Part shown: one piece after another, positions 33,463 through 41,236 of the stretch | How the letters are laid out: each line of letters opens with the position of its first letter | How positions within the stretch are numbered: the stretch's first letter is position 1 | Assembly (NCBI GenBank): GCA_029254215.1 | Contig: JAQWYA010000092.1 | Span: 1 to 41,672, forward strand | DNA length: 41,672 bases | DNA from: Pseudorhodobacter sp. | GTDB taxonomy: Bacteria; Pseudomonadota; Alphaproteobacteria; Rhodobacterales; Rhodobacteraceae | Direction of reading: 5' to 3' | Translations under genes and position numbers: made by a program | Notes under the pieces: model-generated | Database searches by the model: none | Seen by the model: the letters and a program-made list of their open reading frames with translations, nothing else | What the model was told of the DNA's origin: nothing

Positions 33463-34449
33463 TTACAGCATTGACGGGACAACCTGATCCGGTGGCCGGT
33501 GGCCATCGGCGAAGGTCTTAATATTGATGATGACCTTCTCCCCCATCTCGATCCGGCCCTCGACCGTGGCGGACCCCATATGCGGCAACAACACCACATT
33601 CGGGAGTTCGCGCAGACGGGGGTTCACCTCATGCCCGTGTTCAAACACGTCCAGACCCGCGCCCGCGATCTCTCCGGCCCGCAGACCGCGCGTCAGGGCG
33701 TTCTCGTCGATGACCTCCCCGCGCGAGGTATTCACAATCACCGCCGAGGGTTTGAGCAGCTTCAAGCGCCGCGCATTCATCAGGTGGAAGGTCGACGGCG
33801 TGTGCGGACAGTTGATCGAAATGATGTCCATCCGCGTCACCATCTGATCGAGGCTTTCCCACCAGGTCGCGTCCAGTTCTTCCTCGATCTCGGGGCGCAG
33901 GCGCTTGCGGTTGTTATAGTGGATCTGCATTCCGAACGCGCGGGCGCGCCGCGCCACCGCCTGCCCGATGCGCCCCATTCCCAGAATGCCCAGACGTCGC
34001 CCGCCAATCCGCCCGCCCAGATGGGCCATCGGCGACCAGCCCTTCCATGCGCCCGCCTGCATCTCGGCCAGACCCTGCGGAATATGCCGCGTGACCGCCA
34101 GAATCAGCGCCATCGTCATATCAGCGGTATCATCGGTCACCACACCGGGGGTGTTGGAGACCAAAATCCCCCTTTGCCGCGCCGTCGCCACGTCAATATG
34201 ATCGACGCCCGCGCCATAATTGGCGATCAGCTTCAGCTTGTCCCCGGCCTGCGCCAGCAAATTGGCATCGATCTGATCGGTCACACAAGGCACGATGACA
34301 TCCGCCCCCCGCATCGCGGCGGCAAGCTCATCCCGGCTCATCTTGCTGTCCGGGTCGCGCAGGGTGACATCGAACAGTTCTTTCATCCGGGTCTCGACAA
34401 CCTCGGGCAGACGGCGCGTGACAACAACACTCAGACGTGGCGCAGGCAT
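33463..34449 (-). CDS. D-2-hydroxyacid dehydrogenase (glyoxylate/hydroxypyruvate reductase type)
   Basis: 328 residues from ATG 34447-34449, with GGGGAAAG ahead. The NAD(P)-binding motif GMGRIG (157-162) is followed by a typical active site: Arg243 in NTSRGEVIDE, the acidic segment DVFEHGHEVNP, and His290 in LLPHMGSAT. An N-terminal substrate domain carries NYGAGVDHID. It reduces 2-oxoacids such as glyoxylate or hydroxypyruvate; the exact substrate is an inference. It is convergent with the RNase T2 gene after four bases. Confidence 0.9.
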   Translation of the reverse strand: MPAPRLSVVVTRRLPEVVETRMKELFDVTLRDPDSKMSRDELAAAMRGADVIVPCVTDQIDANLLAQAGDKLKLIANYGAGVDHIDVATARQRGILVSNTPGVVTDDTADMTMALILAVTRHIPQGLAEMQAGAWKGWSPMAHLGGRIGGRRLGILGMGRIGQAVARRARAFGMQIHYNNRKRLRPEIEEELDATWWESLDQMVTRMDIISINCPHTPSTFHLMNARRLKLLKPSAVIVNTSRGEVIDENALTRGLRAGEIAGAGLDVFEHGHEVNPRLRELPNVVLLPHMGSATVEGRIEMGEKVIINIKTFADGHRPPDQVVPSML

Positions 34450-34601
34450 AACTTTCCCCGTTTCACTTTCCAATTCTCTTCATTACTGGCAAAGTGACGC
34501 CAACCGGGGCGAGGTACAAGCCCCAGAGCACGTTGAATGGCAAGAACATCGAAGGCCCCGCCCCTGAAGTTCCGGGGCGGCTCCGGCCCCGGCAGGATAA
34601 A

Positions 34602-35132
34602 ATGAACCCGTTTGTGATTTTGGCCGCTATCGCGGCTCTTGGCCTTCCGCTTTTGCTGCCCCAATCCGGTGCCGCACAAGAGACCGCAACCCTCCCCGCG
34701 GTTGAACGTGGCGCGGTCACCGATCTGCCGCTGCCGCGCTTTGTGACGCTCAAGACCAAGGACGGAAACGCGCGGCGGGGCCCCGGCCTGACACATCGGA
34801 TCGATTGGGTCTTTACCCGCGCCGGAATGCCGCTTCTTGTCACGGCCGAACATGAACATTGGCGCCGGGTCGAGGATGTGGAAGGCGTGGGCGGCTGGGT
34901 TCACTATGCTTTGCTTTCAGGCTCGCGCTCCGCTTTGGTCAACGTCCCCATTCTGGATCTTCATGCCTCTCCAACTCCGGACGCGCAGATCGTGATGCGC
35001 GCCGAAGCAGGCGTCATCGCCAAATTGCTGGAATGCCGGATCGACTGGTGCCGCCTGACCCTGGAGGGAGAGCGCGGCTGGGCCCCCAAGACCGCCCTCT
35101 GGGGGGTTCTCCCCAATGAGATTTTCGACTGA
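34602..35132 (+). CDS. Exported bacterial SH3-domain protein
   Basis: 176 residues from ATG 34602, after CAGGA. A signal peptide (MNPFVILAAIAALGLPLLLP, cut near Ala-Gln-Glu at 25-27) is followed by two SH3b-like modules. The first is around SLKTKDGNARRGPGLTHRID-type sequence with WVHYALLSGSRS; the second is around LDLHASPTPDAQIVMRAEAG to GWAPKTALWGV. Such domains (SH3_4 type) may bind peptidoglycan. The function is unknown. A perfect 7-bp stem CCGCCCC/GGGGCGG at 34558-34580 lies in its leader. Confidence 0.82.
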   Translation: MNPFVILAAIAALGLPLLLPQSGAAQETATLPAVERGAVTDLPLPRFVTLKTKDGNARRGPGLTHRIDWVFTRAGMPLLVTAEHEHWRRVEDVEGVGGWVHYALLSGSRSALVNVPILDLHASPTPDAQIVMRAEAGVIAKLLECRIDWCRLTLEGERGWAPKTALWGVLPNEIFD

Positions 35133-35237
35133 GCCGCCCACGACCCCGGCACGACGCGAAAAAGACGAGGCACAAGCGCGGTTGCAGGCGGACGGCCCGG
35201 CAGGTTAAACCAGACACCCATCATCAAGAGACAGGCC

Positions 35238-36113
35238 ATGACGCAAACAGCAGAACGGATGAACCTGTCGGCAGGCCTCGCTTCGGTGCTGGTGGCCTCT
35301 GTGCTGGTCGTGCTGAAGCTTTGGGCCTTGGGCGAAACCGGATCGCTTTCCGTGGCCGCATCGCTGGCCGATTCGGCCATGGATCTGATGGTGTCGCTGG
35401 GCGCCATGGCCGCCATCGTCTATGCCGCCCGCCCGCCTGACGAAGATCACGTCTTCGGCCATAGCTCGGCCGAGGATCTGGCCGCTCTGGGCCAGTCCCT
35501 GTTCATCCTGATCTCCGCTTTTGTCATCGCCACCGCAGCCCTGACCCGCCTTTTGTCACCGACGCCCGTGACGCTCGCCGCCGAAGGGCGTGGCATGATC
35601 GTCATGGCCCTGTCCGTCCTCCTGACGCTGGGGCTGGTCTGGTGGCAAACCCGCGTCGCCCGGCGTACCGGAAGCCGCGTGGTCAAGGCCGACCGCCTGC
35701 ATTACCTGGGCGATCTTCTGCCCAATCTCGGGGCCATCGCTTCGCTCTGGGCCTCGGCCCGCTTCGGCCTTGTCCAGATCGATTCGGTGATCGCCCTCGC
35801 CGCCGCCGGAATGCTGATGATTGGCGCGCTCAAAATCGGAAAAGGGGCCTGGGATGCCCTGATGGACCGCACCGCCGACCCGGACGTAATCGAAGGGATC
35901 GCAACCCTCGCCCGAAACTGGCCCGGCGTCCAGGGCTTTCACGACCTCAAAACCCGCACCGCCGGCAGCAAGGTCTTCGTCCACCTGCATATCGAACTCG
36001 ACGGAGACCTGAGCCTGCGCGAGGCGCATGAAATCGGGGCAGGCCTGCGCCGCACCATCCTGCTCGCCTACCCGCAAGCCGATGTCATCATCCATAAGGA
36101 TGTCGCCCGCTAG
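35238..36113 (+). CDS. Cation diffusion facilitator (FieF/YiiP-like) metal exporter
   Basis: 291 residues with six membrane helices and a C-terminal ferredoxin-like domain. The transport site has Asp45 and Asp49 (LADSAMDL) and His155 and Asp159 (HYLGD). The second site has Asp68, His71 and His75 (DEDHVFGH). These match the zinc/iron exporter YiiP almost residue for residue. C-terminal His residues (VHLHIELDG, IIHKD) fit the cytoplasmic metal site. It exports Zn2+, Fe2+ or similar ions by proton antiport. It is followed by repeat copy 2. Confidence 0.93.
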   Translation: MTQTAERMNLSAGLASVLVASVLVVLKLWALGETGSLSVAASLADSAMDLMVSLGAMAAIVYAARPPDEDHVFGHSSAEDLAALGQSLFILISAFVIATAALTRLLSPTPVTLAAEGRGMIVMALSVLLTLGLVWWQTRVARRTGSRVVKADRLHYLGDLLPNLGAIASLWASARFGLVQIDSVIALAAAGMLMIGALKIGKGAWDALMDRTADPDVIEGIATLARNWPGVQGFHDLKTRTAGSKVFVHLHIELDGDLSLREAHEIGAGLRRTILLAYPQADVIIHKDVAR

Positions 36114-36127
36114 CGAACCCCCGCCCC

Positions 36128-36180
36128 GGATTTCTTTTTGGCAAAAATACCTCGGGGTCCGGGGCAGAGCCCCGGCCTCC
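36128..36180 (-). repeat. Intergenic hairpin repeat with CCCGAGG-ATTTTTG tail, copy 2
   Basis: On the minus strand: CCGGGGCTCTGCCCCGG hairpin, then ACCCCGAGGTATTTTTG and CCAAAAAGAAA. It has the same layout as copy 1 at 799-855. It lies 27 bases after the stop of the minus-strand permease gene, oriented like that gene, which fits a terminator role. It also separates that gene from the convergent CDF exporter. Confidence 0.7.
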
Positions 36181-36207
36181 CGGCCCTGCGCAGTCTCAAT
36201 CGCCGCC

Positions 36208-36987
36208 TCAGGCCACCCGCGACGGCACCCGGTTTTCAAACCAGCGAAAGCCCAGAACAATGCCCCCCGTGATCACCATATAGACCACGGCCAGCAGCAA
36301 CAGCGGCTCATAGACGATAAACGTATCCTGCCGGACCCGGCTCGCCACCGCATAGATATCCACCACCGTGATCGTCGCCACCAAAGGCGTCGCTTTCAGC
36401 TGCAAGACCGTCTCCCCGCCCAAAGTCGGCAAGGCGCGGCGAATGGCAAGGGGCAGCCAGATCCGGCGCAGAATGGTCAAACGCGGCATCCCCATGGCAC
36501 GCGCGGCCTCCAATTGACCCGAGGGGACCCCCTTGAACGCGCCGCGCATCACCTCCCCCTCATAGCCCGCAAAGCTCAGGGTCAGCGCCAGCACCGCGTA
36601 GGGCCAGGCTTGCCGCAAATAGGGCCAGAGTTCGGATTGGCGGATCGCTGGAAACTGCGGAAACAGCGATCCCAGCCCATAGTACAAAAGCCAAAGCTGC
36701 AGCAAAAGCGGCGTTCCCCGGATCACGGTGCAAAACACCCGCGCCGGGGCCGCCAGATACCAAGGCCCCGCCGCCTGCGCCAATCCCAGCGGGATTGCCA
36801 GCAAGAACCCCAGAACCGAGGTCACTGCCAAAAGCCAGATCGTGCGCCAGATCCCCTCGCCAATCAGCGGCAGGTATTTCGGCAGCCAGTCCCAGCGCAG
36901 CGCCACCGCGCACCAGATCACGACGCCCAGCGCCAGAGCCAGCATGACGACCCGATGCGGCAACAGAAAGGCGCGCAATCCCGTCAT
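36208..36987 (-). CDS. Polar amino-acid ABC transporter permease (HisM-like)
   Basis: 259 residues, about five to six helices. The coupling loop GQLEAARAMGMPRLTILRRI and LPLAIRRALP is the HisQ/HisM EAA motif, and STGYEGEV-like sequence (FAGYEGEVMRG) is typical of the family. The start overlaps the preceding permease stop by four bases. It pairs with that permease to import cationic or polar amino acids. Last gene of the transporter operon, followed by repeat copy 2. Confidence 0.88.
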   Translation of the reverse strand: MTGLRAFLLPHRVVMLALALGVVIWCAVALRWDWLPKYLPLIGEGIWRTIWLLAVTSVLGFLLAIPLGLAQAAGPWYLAAPARVFCTVIRGTPLLLQLWLLYYGLGSLFPQFPAIRQSELWPYLRQAWPYAVLALTLSFAGYEGEVMRGAFKGVPSGQLEAARAMGMPRLTILRRIWLPLAIRRALPTLGGETVLQLKATPLVATITVVDIYAVASRVRQDTFIVYEPLLLLAVVYMVITGGIVLGFRWFENRVPSRVA

Positions 36988-37730
36988 CTCCCGCCCCCGC
37001 CGCTACCCGGTTGCCCCCGCCGCGCCCATTTCTCAACCCGCCCGAAGATCACCCCCGACAGGAGCGTAATCAGCAGGTACAAAACCCCGGCCGCCAGAAA
37101 GAACGTCAAAAACGCCTTGGTCGAGGACGCCGCCTGCCGCGTCTGCAAGGTCAACTCGGCAAAGCCGACAATCGCCAGCAGCGCCGTATCCTTTGTTGCA
37201 ATCAGCCAAAGATTGGCAAGACCGGGGATCGCATTGGCCAACATCAACGGCAAGGTGATGCGCCGGGCGGCTTTCAGCACCGGCATCCCCATCGCGCGGG
37301 CCGCCTCCAACTGCCCCACGGGGACAGCCAGAATGGCCCCGCGCAACACTTCGGTCGCATAGGCCCCCTGCACCACCCCCAAAACGGCAATCCCGGCCGC
37401 CACGCCAGAAATCTGCACCCGGTCATACCCGAAAGACACGAGCGCCTGATTGACCAGATCCGTCACCGCGAAATACAGGATCAGGATCAACACCAACTCC
37501 GGCACCGCGCGTACGACGGTCGTGTACACGGCCAGCATATCGCGCATCACCGGCCCGCCATAAAGCTTGCCATAGGCGCCGCCCGTCCCGATCAACAGGC
37601 CAAGCCCGAAGGCCCCCAGCGCGATCTGGATCGAATTGACCAGACCGCGCACGAGGTTCGCCCCCCATCCCGGCGGCTCCCAAGCCAGCAGGGACAGGGT
37701 CGGAAACGCCTCTGTCAGCGTTTCCAGCAA
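36984..37730 (-). CDS. Polar amino-acid ABC transporter permease (HisQ-like)
   Basis: 248 residues. The start is TTG 37728-37730 (reading LLETLTEAF), because no ATG precedes the first helix; no clear Shine-Dalgarno is visible, so coupling to the upstream stop three bases away is likely. The coupling loop is GQLEAARAMGMPVLKAARRI with LPLMLANAIPG. Family motifs ELVLILILYF and GAYATEVLRGAI are present. Together with the downstream gene it forms the membrane channel. Confidence 0.88.
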   Translation of the reverse strand: MLETLTEAFPTLSLLAWEPPGWGANLVRGLVNSIQIALGAFGLGLLIGTGGAYGKLYGGPVMRDMLAVYTTVVRAVPELVLILILYFAVTDLVNQALVSFGYDRVQISGVAAGIAVLGVVQGAYATEVLRGAILAVPVGQLEAARAMGMPVLKAARRITLPLMLANAIPGLANLWLIATKDTALLAIVGFAELTLQTRQAASSTKAFLTFFLAAGVLYLLITLLSGVIFGRVEKWARRGQPGSGGGGR

Positions 37731-37733
37731 GGC

Positions 37734-38495
37734 TTAGCCGCCGTAGATCGACGACGCAAAGTAAGGCGCCGAGATCGCATCATAGGTGCCATCTTCGATC
37801 ACCTTGGCGATGCCCGCGTTGAACTTCTCTTTCAACGCATCCTCGCCCTTGCGCAGCCCGACGCCCACGCCAAGCCCCAGAATGGCCTGATCGTCGGCAA
37901 CAGCGCCCACATTCTCGCAACAAGCGCCAGCATCGGATTTCAGGAAGTCATCCAACGCAATGCTATCGGCCTGTGTGGCGTCAATCCGGCCCGCGACCAG
38001 ATCCTGATTGGCCTCATCCTGCGTCTGATACAGCTTGATTTCCGCGCCCGAGAAATGGGTCTGGGCGTAATCCTGATGCACGGTCGAAACCTGAACACCA
38101 AGGATCTTTCCGGCCAACCCTTCCGCAGTCGGCGTGATGCCCGAGCCTTTCGCCGCCACGACAACCGTCGGCGTGTTGTAATATTTGTTCGAGAAATCAA
38201 TCGTCTGCATCCGGTCTGCCGTGATCGACATCGACGCCATGATCGCATCAATCTGACCCGAGGTCAGCGAGGGGATAATCCCGTCCCAGGCAACTGGCGT
38301 GATCTCACAATCGAGTTCGGCAGCGGCGCAAACCGCGCCGATCAACTCCACTTCCCAGCCGATCCAATTGCCGGAGGCATCGGGGCTTGCGAAGGGCGGA
38401 TAGGGTTCGGCGGCAATGCCCACCTTGACGGTTTCCGCCATCGCGGCAGATCCAAAAGCCAATGCGGCCACGGTGACAAGCAGGGTCTTTTTCAT
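37734..38495 (-). CDS. Amino-acid ABC transporter substrate-binding protein (LAO/ArgT type)
   Basis: 253 residues with a signal peptide (MKKTLLVTVAALAFGSAAMA). Family 3 binding-protein motifs are present: KVGIAAEPYPPFASPDASGN, WDGIIPSLTSGQIDAIMASM, ITADRMQTIDFSNKYY and the hinge VSTVHQDY. The sequence resembles lysine/arginine/ornithine and opine binding proteins. Neighbouring arginine-type catabolic genes favour arginine or a related guanidino amino acid, by inference. Two adjacent Cys (DAGACCEN) are near residue 191. Confidence 0.88.
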   Translation of the reverse strand: MKKTLLVTVAALAFGSAAMAETVKVGIAAEPYPPFASPDASGNWIGWEVELIGAVCAAAELDCEITPVAWDGIIPSLTSGQIDAIMASMSITADRMQTIDFSNKYYNTPTVVVAAKGSGITPTAEGLAGKILGVQVSTVHQDYAQTHFSGAEIKLYQTQDEANQDLVAGRIDATQADSIALDDFLKSDAGACCENVGAVADDQAILGLGVGVGLRKGEDALKEKFNAGIAKVIEDGTYDAISAPYFASSIYGG

Positions 38496-38522
38496 GAGAT
38501 AACCTTTCTGTTGGAGAGAGAT

Positions 38523-38537
38523 CCGGGTTTGCCCCGG
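38523..38537 (-). other. Intercistronic stem-loop before the substrate-binding gene
   Basis: CCGGG/CCCGG stem with a 5-base loop, 15 bases after the ATPase gene stop and 28 bases before the binding-protein ATG on the minus strand. Such stems often set unequal mRNA levels for binding protein and ATPase. Its function here is unproven. Confidence 0.4.
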
Positions 38538-38552
38538 TTTGGAAAGCCGGTT

Positions 38553-39359
38553 TCACCCGACCGTTTTCAGGAATTGTTGCAGCCTTTCGGACTTCGGATT
38601 GCCAAACAGGCTTTCCGGCGGGCCTTCCTCTTCAATCCGGCCATTGTGCAGATAGATGACATGGCTCGCGACCTCGCGGGCGAATTTCATCTCATGCGTG
38701 ACAAGGATCATCGTGCGGCCTTCGGCGGCCAGATCACGGATCACGCCCAAAACCTCGCCCACCAGCTCCGGGTCCAGTGCCGAGGTCGGTTCGTCAAAAA
38801 GCATCGCGCGGGGTTCAATCGCAAGGGCGCGGGCAATGGCGGCCCGTTGCTGCTGCCCGCCCGACATGAAGGCAGGATAGACATCGGCCTTTTCGGCCAG
38901 CCCCACCCGCTCCAGCAACTTGCGGGCCCGCGCGACCGCATCCGCACGCGGAACGCCCAGCACATGCACCGGCACCTCGATCAGGTTTTCCAGAACGGTC
39001 TTGTGGGTCCACAGATTGAACTGCTGAAACACCATCCCAAGGCTTTGGCGCAGATGTTCGATTTGGCGGCGGTTTGCCGGGCTGCCATCAGCGCGCAAAG
39101 CCACCTCTTCGCCGCCAATCGCAATCCGGCCGGAACTTGGGTTTTCCAGAAAGTTGATGCAGCGCAGCATCGTGGATTTGCCCGAACCAGACCCCCCGAT
39201 GATCGCCACCACATCGCCTTCGCGCGCCGTCAGCGACACCCCCTTAAGAACCTCCAGCGAGCCGAAGGATTTATGCAGCCCTGTGATCGAAATCGTTTCC
39301 GGGCGCTGATCTTTGGTCAAGGCGGCAGTATCTTTCATGGGACAAACTACTTTCTTCAT
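38553..39359 (-). CDS. Polar amino-acid ABC transporter ATP-binding protein
   Basis: 268 residues from ATG 39359, or 261 from ATG 39338 (MKDTAALTKD); neither has a strong ribosome-binding site. Walker A is GGSGSGKST, the Q-loop GMVFQQFNLW is typical of amino-acid importers, the signature is SGGQQQR, Walker B is [12 protein letters not shown] and the H-loop is LVTHE. It powers the two HisQ/HisM-like permeases. It is first in its operon, divergent from the TetR gene across a palindromic, AT-rich site that should control both directions. Confidence 0.92.
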   Translation of the reverse strand: MKKVVCPMKDTAALTKDQRPETISITGLHKSFGSLEVLKGVSLTAREGDVVAIIGGSGSGKSTMLRCINFLENPSSGRIAIGGEEVALRADGSPANRRQIEHLRQSLGMVFQQFNLWTHKTVLENLIEVPVHVLGVPRADAVARARKLLERVGLAEKADVYPAFMSGGQQQRAAIARALAIEPRAMLFDEPTSALDPELVGEVLGVIRDLAAEGRTMILVTHEMKFAREVASHVIYLHNGRIEEEGPPESLFGNPKSERLQQFLKTVG

Positions 39360-39380
39360 TGCAGTAAGCCCCGCGATTCG

Positions 39381-39402
39381 TAATTATGCAAGTGTATAAT
39401 TA
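39381..39402. promoter_or_regulatory. Probable TetR operator overlapping divergent promoters
   Basis: Inverted repeat TAATTAT-N8-ATAATTA in an otherwise GC-rich region. It contains a perfect TATAAT (39395-39400) on the plus strand, correctly placed for a start near 39407, ten bases before the tetR ATG. On the minus strand CATAAT (39388-39383) could serve the transporter operon. Clear -35 boxes are absent on both sides. Confidence 0.65.
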
Positions 39403-39416
39403 TTCGAGGCCCCCTC

Positions 39417-40061
39417 ATGATTGGCGAACGCCGCAAATTTACGCGTCAGGGTGAAGAGGCGCGTCGCGAAGCCCTGATCGCGGCAGCGTTGGAGCTGATC
39501 GCAGAGGGTGGGCCTGCCGCCAGCACGGTCCGCGCGATTGCGGAACGCGCGAAGGTGACCCCCGGCCTCATCCGGCATTACTTTGGCGACAAGGAAGGGC
39601 TGACCCGCGAGGCCTACCGCGCCTTGATGGACACCATGACCGAAAGCAACCGCGCCGTTCTGGATGCGGCGCAGGGCACGGCTGCCTCCCGGCTGGCGGC
39701 TTTTGTGCGCGCCTCGCTGCGCCCGCCCGTGGTCGACCCCGAGGCGATGGGCCTTTGGGCGGGCTTTCTGCATATGGTCCGCCAAGATGCTGCCATGCGC
39801 GCCGTGCATGAGGCCACCTACCTGCAATACCGCGACATGCTGCAAGAGTTGATCGCAGCCCTACCCCGCGACATCCCCCCCGCTCAACTGCGCCGCGATG
39901 CGATTGCCTGCAACGCGGTGATCGACGGGCTGTGGCTGGAAGGCTCTGCCCTGCCCGAGGCATTTGCCCCCGATGAGCTGGCCCAGATCGGGCTGGCCTC
40001 GGTTGGTGCGATTCTGGGAATTGACCTGCAAACAGACGACGAAACAAAGGACAACACATGA
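39417..40061 (+). CDS. TetR-family regulator (BetI-like) of the arginine-type catabolic cluster
   Basis: 214 residues. The N-terminal HTH (about 15-60) with TVRAIAERAKVTPGLIRHYFGDKEGL is a close BetI-type recognition helix. The C-terminal ligand domain also has BetI-like features (WAGFLHMVRQD, AIDGLW-type CNAVIDGLWLEGS). It is coupled by ATGA to the aminotransferase gene, so it probably represses its own operon and the divergent transporter, with a substrate-derived inducer. The ligand is an inference from context. Confidence 0.88.
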   Translation: MIGERRKFTRQGEEARREALIAAALELIAEGGPAASTVRAIAERAKVTPGLIRHYFGDKEGLTREAYRALMDTMTESNRAVLDAAQGTAASRLAAFVRASLRPPVVDPEAMGLWAGFLHMVRQDAAMRAVHEATYLQYRDMLQELIAALPRDIPPAQLRRDAIACNAVIDGLWLEGSALPEAFAPDELAQIGLASVGAILGIDLQTDDETKDNT

Positions 40062-41236
40062 AATACGCGGCAGTGACAGAGCGTCTGGCAGGATTGGGCG
40101 GTGACAAATGGACCGTGCACGCCAAGGCGCGGGCGCTGAAAGCCTCGGGTCGCAAGATCATCGAACTGACGATCGGCGAGCCGGACGTCCCCACCCCCCC
40201 GGACCTGATGGAACAGGCGGCAAAAGCGATGCTTGCCGGGCGCACAGGTTACAGCAACGGGCAGGGCGAGGCCGGGCTTTTGGCAGCGCTGGCCGCCCGC
40301 TATTCCGCGCGCTGTGGTCGCAACATCAGCCCGGCGCAGATCATGTGCTATCCGGGCACGCAAACGGTGCTTTACGCGGTTCTGACAGGCCTTCTGGACC
40401 CCGGCGACGAAGTGCTGGTCGGCGATCCAATGTATGCGACCTATGAGGGGCTGATCGCCGCCACAGGTGCCAAGGTGGTGCAGGTTCCGCTGCGCGCGGA
40501 TGCGGGGTTTCGCATCTCGGCCGCCGATATTGCCGCGCGCCTGACCGCCAACAGCCGTGTGATCTTCCTCAACTCTCCGCATAATCCCACGGGGGCGGTG
40601 CTGCGCGCCACGGATCTTGCCGAAATCGGGGCCTTGGCCCGCGCGCATGATCTTTGGATTGTCTGCGACGAGGTCTATGAAGAGATGATCTTTGAAGGCG
40701 TCCGCTTTGCCTCCCCCCTCGATCAGGCGGATCTGGCAGAGCGGGTGATCGTTGCCTCCTCCATCTCCAAAAGCCATGCAGCACCGGGGTTCCGATCAGG
40801 CTGGTGTGTGGGGCCAGAAGCCTTTGTGGCCCGGCTTTTACCCCTGTCCGAAACCATGCTGTTCGGCAACCAACCCTTCATCGCGGATATGACCGCCGCT
40901 GCGGTCTCTGCACCCTCGCCCATCGCGGGCGGAATGGCCCAACGCTTTGCCCGCCGCGCCCGTCTTGTTGCGGACCGGCTTGACGGGGTTGCGGGGCTGC
41001 GCGTCAACCGCCCCGAGGCGGGCATGTTCGCCCTTGTCGATCTGAATGCCATCACCAAGGACGACCAGGCCTTTGCGCTGGCGCTTCTGGACCGCGCGGG
41101 CGTCGCGGTCATGCCGGGGGCGTCCTTTGGGGCGGGGCTTGCGGGGTGGTTGCGCCTCAGCCTGACCCAACCCGATGAGGTTCTGGAGACCGCTTGCGCA
41201 AGGCTGGCCCAGTTCGCAGCGGAGTATACAGCATGA
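40058..41236 (+). CDS. PLP-dependent aminotransferase, AruH-like (arginine:pyruvate transaminase candidate)
   Basis: 392-residue class I fold-type I aminotransferase. The PLP lysine is Lys238 in SSISKSHAAPGFRSGW, with Asn176 in NSPHNPTG, Asp204 and Tyr207 in CDEVYEE. The N-terminal MKYAAVTERLAGLGGDKWTV, VGDPMYATYEG and LFGNQPF segments resemble Pseudomonas AruH. AruH transfers the amino group of arginine to pyruvate, giving 5-guanidino-2-oxopentanoate. It overlaps by ATGA both the TetR gene before it and the AruI-like gene after it, which strongly supports the pathway. General aspartate aminotransferase is the alternative. Confidence 0.82.
   Translation: MKYAAVTERLAGLGGDKWTVHAKARALKASGRKIIELTIGEPDVPTPPDLMEQAAKAMLAGRTGYSNGQGEAGLLAALAARYSARCGRNISPAQIMCYPGTQTVLYAVLTGLLDPGDEVLVGDPMYATYEGLIAATGAKVVQVPLRADAGFRISAADIAARLTANSRVIFLNSPHNPTGAVLRATDLAEIGALARAHDLWIVCDEVYEEMIFEGVRFASPLDQADLAERVIVASSISKSHAAPGFRSGWCVGPEAFVARLLPLSETMLFGNQPFIADMTAAAVSAPSPIAGGMAQRFARRARLVADRLDGVAGLRVNRPEAGMFALVDLNAITKDDQAFALALLDRAGVAVMPGASFGAGLAGWLRLSLTQPDEVLETACARLAQFAAEYTA

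Noticed and set aside
37011-39383. 790-codon open frame on the plus strand
   Set aside because: It runs antisense through four well-supported minus-strand ABC transporter genes. Its composition (His/Arg/Gln/Pro-rich) is typical of a shadow frame in high-GC DNA.
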